Assembly: GCA_905211675.1 (NCBI GenBank)
Contig: CAJMBP010000007.1
Coordinates: forward strand, 1 to 34,632
Reading direction: 5' to 3'
Source of the DNA: an uncultured Oscillospiraceae bacterium
Lineage (GTDB): Bacteria > Bacillota > Clostridia > Oscillospirales > Acutalibacteraceae
DNA: 34,632 bases
Both the position numbers and the translations under genes were made by a program. Shown one piece after another: positions 33,510 through 34,632 of the stretch. Below the pieces are notes generated by a model that searched no databases, was not told the DNA's origin, and saw only the letters and a list, made by a program, of their open reading frames with translations. Position 1 is the stretch's first letter. Each line of letters starts with the position of its first letter.

Positions 33510-33953
33510 ATGTTGCCGGACAAGCAGAAATACAGTGAAATGGTAAAAAAAGCATCACCGCCGTCACCCAAGGTAAAAGATTTTATTTGGGCGTATGTTG
33601 TAGGTGGTGCTATTTGCGTTATAGGTCAGCTTTTTAATGAGTTATATACTAATATTGGTTGCTCTGAAAAGGTTGTAAAAATGGCAGTGCCCGTGTCGAT
33701 TATATTTATAGCGGCATTGCTTACGGGCTTTGGCGTTTTCGATAAAATAGCAAAACACGCGGGCGCGGGTGCTTTGGTGCCGATAACAGGCTTTGCAAAT
33801 GCGGTTGTATCACCTGCGATTGAATTTAAAAACGAGGGGTTTATTTTAGGGGTTGGCGCTAATATGTTCAAAATCGCAGGACCTGTTATCGTCTACGGCA
33901 CGGTTGCGAGTGTGGTTTATGGGATTATTTATTGGGTAACAACTTTATTCTAA
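33510..33953 (+). CDS. spoVAC: Stage V sporulation protein AC
   Basis: This 147-residue membrane protein matches SpoVAC: a polar start (KYSEMVKKASPPSPKVKDF), helices at about 28-45 and 58-80, the signature GAGALVPITGFANAVVSPAI, the FKNEGFILGVGANMFKIAGP segment and a last helix (VASVVYGIIYWVTTLF). SpoVA proteins form the inner-membrane channel for dipicolinic acid uptake in the spore and its release at germination; SpoVAC also behaves as a mechanosensitive channel. spoVAD and spoVAE usually follow, but here a repeat and a converging gene come next, so this copy is alone or part of a divided set. It confirms a spore-forming lineage. Confidence 0.93.
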   Translation: MLPDKQKYSEMVKKASPPSPKVKDFIWAYVVGGAICVIGQLFNELYTNIGCSEKVVKMAVPVSIIFIAALLTGFGVFDKIAKHAGAGALVPITGFANAVVSPAIEFKNEGFILGVGANMFKIAGPVIVYGTVASVVYGIIYWVTTLF

Positions 33954-34028
33954 CGGGCGGATGAGGGCATCTGTCCCTACGAAATGTATGGTGAATATTT
34001 GTAGGGGTCGATGCCCACATCGACCCGC
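33954..34028. repeat. 75-bp palindromic intergenic repeat
   Basis: Two hairpins (CGGGCGGATG...CATCTGTCC and GGGTCGATG...CATCGACCC) flank an inverted CTACGAAAT / ATTTGTAG and a short linker, so the whole is an imperfect palindrome. The shape is like small GC-rich, non-coding mobile repeats between genes of gut Clostridia. It sits directly after the spoVAC stop. Confidence 0.6.
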
Positions 34029-34063
34029 AAAAAAGGCTTGACCGATTCGGTCAAGCCTTTTTA
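34029..34063. terminator. Bidirectional terminator between spoVAC and sdaAA
   Basis: AAAAAGGCTTGACC and GGTCAAGCCTTTTT form a 14-bp perfect stem with a GATTC loop and A/T runs on both sides. Confidence 0.9.
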
Positions 34064-34066
34064 GTT

Positions 34067-34632
34067 TTATTTGTTTGCATATAGTTTTGCAAGTCCGCCC
34101 TCAGAGGTTTCGCGGTAAAGATGAGATAAATCCTTACCTGTTTGGTACATAGTTTCAACCACCACGTCAAAGGAAACCTTTCGACTGCCATAAAGGAAAT
34201 TGGCAAGGCTTAAAGCATTTATGGCGCGCATAGCGGCCACTGCATTACGCTCAATACAAGGGATTTGCACAAGTCCGCATACGGGGTCGCAGGTAAGTCC
34301 CAAATGATGTTCCATAGCCACTTCGGCTGCATATTCAATTTGGTCAATACCCATTTCAAAGAGTTCGCACAAAGCGGCCGAAGCCATACTGCAAGCTGTT
34401 CCAACCTCGGCCTGACAACCGCATTCTGCGCCACTTATAGATGCATTAGTAGCAACAATATTTCCAATAAGACCAGCAACAGCAAGTGCACGTATAATAT
34501 CCTCATCAGTAAAATTGTTTTTATCTTGCATATATTTTAAAACTGCCGGCAACACACCGCACGAGCCACAGGTTGGGGCTGTTACAATAATGCCACAATC
34601 GGCGTTTTGCTCACTAACCGCAAAAGCATAAG
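34067..34632 (-). CDS. sdaAA: L-serine dehydratase, iron-sulfur-dependent, alpha subunit (C-terminal part)
   Basis: The gene enters from beyond the right edge; the visible 188 residues are the C-terminal part. From the edge it reads YAFAVSEQNADCGIIVTAPT, CGSCGVLPAVL, then ISGAECGCQAEVGTACSMAS, LGLTCDPVCGLVQIPCIERN and the end SEGGLAKLYANK. These are SdaAA motifs; the Cys residues in TACS, LTCDP and IPCIE fit the ligands of the 4Fe-4S cluster that activates the serine hydroxyl. The enzyme turns L-serine into pyruvate and ammonia, working with the beta subunit SdaAB, whose gene is probably next to the right. A TTG at 34555 falls inside CGVLPAVL and is not a start. Confidence 0.93.
   Translation of the reverse strand, partial: YAFAVSEQNADCGIIVTAPTCGSCGVLPAVLKYMQDKNNFTDEDIIRALAVAGLIGNIVATNASISGAECGCQAEVGTACSMASAALCELFEMGIDQIEYAAEVAMEHHLGLTCDPVCGLVQIPCIERNAVAAMRAINALSLANFLYGSRKVSFDVVVETMYQTGKDLSHLYRETSEGGLAKLYANK

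Overview
The window reads as chromosome of a Gram-positive, spore-forming member of the Clostridia, most like the gut Oscillospirales/Ruminococcaceae. Grounds: low-to-moderate GC, strong AGGAGG-type ribosome binding sites, a spoVAC gene, an iron-sulfur serine dehydratase, an SPQTG sortase-anchored surface protein, an r1t-type phage holin, and RpoB/RpoC of Firmicutes length. The order is a guess from general appearance, not from a search.

Layout. (1) 1-7340: the end of a prophage or phage-derived island. It starts with a large protein, cut by the left edge, that carries three ADP-ribosyltransferase-like (ART-PolyVal) repeats. Next is an unannotated, start-less fragment of a GH-E family nuclease toxin, then two Imm33/DUF2185 immunity genes holding three immunity domains. 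A tail/lysis module follows: BppU-like baseplate or fibre protein, two small proteins, an amidase endolysin with a premature stop, and a holin. (2) 7340-11600: host genes tspO, mscL (opposite strand), a DegV-family protein and a U32 peptidase. (3) 11660-19240: rpoB-rpoC with a near-consensus promoter carrying a 16-bp palindrome, and a strong terminator. (4) 19310-25190: an apparently acquired two-gene unit of a TetR regulator and a 1709-residue sortase-anchored surface protein, followed by a run of seven short hairpins. (5) 25540-28346, minus strand: an ABC exporter with an N-terminal extension and zinc ribbon, coupled to a DUF1854 protein. (6) 28600-32183, minus strand: a glycolytic operon pgk-tpiA-gpmI, in which pgk has a 4-bp tandem duplication that frameshifts its last 36 or so codons. 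(7) 32281-34632: trmL, a divergently transcribed membrane protein, a solitary spoVAC, an intergenic palindromic repeat, and the C-terminal part of sdaAA cut by the right edge.

The most interesting part is 1-3881. It looks like a phage-borne polymorphic toxin locus in which an ART-repeat protein was once fused to a GH-E nuclease tip. The nuclease now lies in another frame behind a stop codon, while its immunity genes remain. The pgk frameshift, the endolysin nonsense codon and the hairpin array at 25196-25352 also deserve a second look. No rRNA, tRNA, CRISPR array or transposase was seen.
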